Shown piece by piece: positions 62,466 to 64,000 of a stretch of DNA of 64,000 nt. The DNA is from Nepenthes gracilis. Lineage: Eukaryota; Streptophyta; Magnoliopsida; Caryophyllales; Nepenthaceae. The notes beneath the pieces are model-generated. The model searched no databases, was not told the DNA's origin, and saw only the letters and a program-made list of their open reading frames with translations. Location: contig BSYO01000030.1 of assembly GCA_033239525.1 (NCBI GenBank), forward strand, positions 6,175,119 through 6,239,118, given 5' to 3'. Position numbers and translations under genes: made by a program. Position 1 is the stretch's first letter. Each line of letters opens with the position of its first letter.

Positions 62466-63206
62466 ATGATGATGGAGACCTTGCAGTTCCTTATGAGCAT
62501 TGAACCCTGTCATTGCTTCTCTAATTGCCTTTACAAATTTGTCTTTATTGCTATTTTCGTTTATACTCTTGCTAATAAGAGGTTCATCAAATTGACAGTT
62601 TTAAATTGCATGTTACAATTATCATGTTGGCATTTTGGTGCATGGGCTTGCCAATGCCAAGCACGAGGTTCACCCCAAATCTTGAGAGATAAATTTTGTA
62701 ACAATGGTAGTAAGTTTCTTGATTTCATGATATTATCAACTACAAAGAAGACTCATCAAGGAAAGATTGCTATAGCTAGTTGTAGCTGCTATAATGGTAT
62801 GCCTGTTATTAATAAGCAAGTAGAGGTAGCAACCGTGTATCAAAGCCAAACTGAATTATACAGCAAGGACACGATTGAATGGGTGCAATTTCAGATCTAT
62901 CTGCTTCTAAGCAATCAGATTAATTGTCCTGTCCCAGGTTTAATATTGAAAGAATTTTGGAGGTTTAAGTCGCTTCTGTTTTTTCCTTTTCCTCTCAGAA
63001 AATCTCGTATACTCTTCTTCTTTTCTAAATCTTCCTTCTGTTTTCTACCTAAGTTGATTAGTAATCAAAGAGTATCATACCTCTTTCATTACAACATGCT
63101 TATCTTCTTTGGAATGTGCTGGGCATTAGTAATCAAAGCTCTTCCTGGAAATCTTCAGCTGTGCAAGAGGCATTTATTACCTTCCTTGGTCGGCTTTCAA
63201 GGGTGA
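62466..63206 (+). other. 246-codon open frame inside intron 13, function unknown
   Basis: This is the longest uninterrupted frame in the window. It is Cys/Phe/Leu-rich with no domain I recognise in this frame. Near 63110-63165 a neighbouring frame reads LWNVLGISNQSS, like the start of a LINE endonuclease (WNVRGL.N). The open frame may therefore be chance overlap with a decayed LINE. There are no splice or promoter signals to support a gene. Confidence 0.25.
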
Positions 63207-63647
63207 GGTGAATCATTCATGCTGGGATCCTTGGGTTGACTCATGGATTGTTGGGTGTGAGGGCCCATAATACATCAAACTTCTCCTCGAGTTTTGTTTT
63301 TGCCGAACAGTCTCGTCAGTCATAGGGGTTTGGGTTCACTGATCCATGTCTCGGCATGGGATGTCCTGGGTTCTCTCTCCATTTGACAAGGCGCTGAGTG
63401 TAACTCCCTTGTCTGGTGGTGATAGTCCATGTATGAAGTATTTCCAGCTTTGACTTGATCGGGCTGGTTTATGTGGTCTTGCATTGCAGTGCTTGGCCAT
63501 AGTGTGGGCTCAAATCTGTGATTTTGAAAGTTAAGCTAATATTGAAGCCATTGGGCAACTCAATTCAGTATGTGTTGGTCTGATTTTTATGATTTTGTAG
63601 GGTCTGATATTTCTATTCTTTAATTTTTGATAGCTACTGAGGGGGCA

Positions 63648-63842
63648 TCATTCTTTGCTTAGGTATGGCATAATTAGGTCCCATTCATTGAATTCAAGGT
63701 GTAATCGATGTTGAGCAACCGCCAATTTGTACTGAAAGTTGGTGTTTTGCAGGTTTGTCCTGCTGTGGCCATGCATCTTTTTGAGGTGCATTGCGAATTC
63801 TTCTAATTCCATGGTAATTTGGTCTAGATTGGTTATGAGCAT
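63648..63842 (-). pseudogene. Gypsy integrase C-terminal relic
   Basis: The minus frame reads EEFAMHLKKMHGHSRTNLQN and then NFQYKLAVAQHRLHLEFNEWDLIMPYLSKE. This matches the chromovirus integrase tail (.EFA.H+..+H..VR..L...N..YK..AD.HRR...F..GD.VMVYLRKE). It is isolated and truncated. Confidence 0.7.
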
Positions 63843-63877
63843 GCGGCGTTAATGTAAATATTGGCCTTATGTGTTAA

Positions 63878-63972
63878 TATAGGAGCCCTCAATACCAATA
63901 TTTTTGATACAACAACGATATCGCGATATGTTTTTTATCGATCGATGTTCAAAATATTGGCGGATATGACAT
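63878..63972. repeat. CGATAT-rich repeat related to the MITE-like element
   Basis: It reads AATACCAATATTTTTGATAC, AACGATATCGCGATATG and ATCGATCGATG, then AAAATATTGGCGGATATGAC. The motif set matches 41832-42105, and the window cuts off any second end. Confidence 0.4.
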
Positions 63973-64000
63973 TGTCAGTTTATGATCTTTAGAAATTTTT

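Larger units (their letters stand above)
62115..64000 (+). other. Start of intron 13 of the synthetase gene, runs off the window
   Basis: The donor GTAATC follows exon 13 (...CTCAGATCAGAG). The next expected segment, which starts like 'IAMCVYTEVVTWVL' in Arabidopsis, is not found in any frame up to 64000. The intron is therefore at least 1.9 kb and filled with repeats. Confidence 0.75.

Noticed and set aside
1..64000. Search for tRNA, rRNA, CRISPR arrays, centromeric or telomeric arrays and organelle insertions
   Set aside because: None was seen by eye. The only tRNA-like boxes are in SINE-like elements, and the tandem repeats are simple microsatellites or short duplications.

Overview
This is nuclear DNA of a flowering plant. 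It has AT-rich intergenic sequence, spliceosomal introns, plant retrotransposon families and two conserved eukaryotic housekeeping genes. The species cannot be named from the sequence. Very long introns packed with old transposon relics suggest a dicot, basal eudicot or magnoliid rather than a compact genome. No tRNA, rRNA, CRISPR array or bacterial-type operon was seen.

Host gene 1 (+ strand, 5574-23957) is an ESCRT-III subunit of the VPS2/CHMP2 family, closest by memory to plant VPS2.3. It has 11 coding exons and 212 codons, all in phase. Exons 1-10 lie within 3.9 kb. The last exon, which carries the VPS4-binding MIM motif, is separated from exon 10 by a 14.4-kb intron. That intron holds a decayed Ty3/gypsy gag relic, which is itself split by an antisense LTR retrotransposon (11205-18629). 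The target-site duplication is still visible and the gag frame resumes across it. Host gene 2 (+ strand, 34950 to beyond the right edge) is the cytosolic phenylalanyl-tRNA synthetase beta subunit. Thirteen exons (405 codons, about two thirds of the protein) are in the window. Intron 6 (7.2 kb) holds a copia relic and a MITE-like element. Intron 11 (15.1 kb) holds two gypsy elements in opposite orientation. Intron 13 runs off the window.

Layout: 1-268, antisense ORF relic of a Tat-type gypsy element; 1284-3624, minus-strand Tekay-like solo LTR; 4140-4800, Tat-like LTR remnant; 5287-24160, VPS2 gene; 24190-25009, gypsy relic whose LTR carries a TATA box; 25010-26273, two broken copies of the 5' end of the synthetase gene; 26274-30554, plus-strand Tekay-like LTR with a long ATT microsatellite; 30555-31951, small deleted LTR element; 31952-34407, AT-rich spacer; 34408-64000, synthetase gene and the elements in its introns.

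The most interesting observations are biological consequences of this architecture rather than a new gene system. The VPS4-recruiting motif of an ESCRT-III protein depends on correct removal of a transposon-filled 14.4-kb intron, and intron retention would replace it with a hydrophobic tail. The 5' end of the synthetase gene exists in three copies, one of them fused downstream of a retrotransposon LTR promoter. Intron 4 of VPS2 probably uses a GC-AG splice pair.
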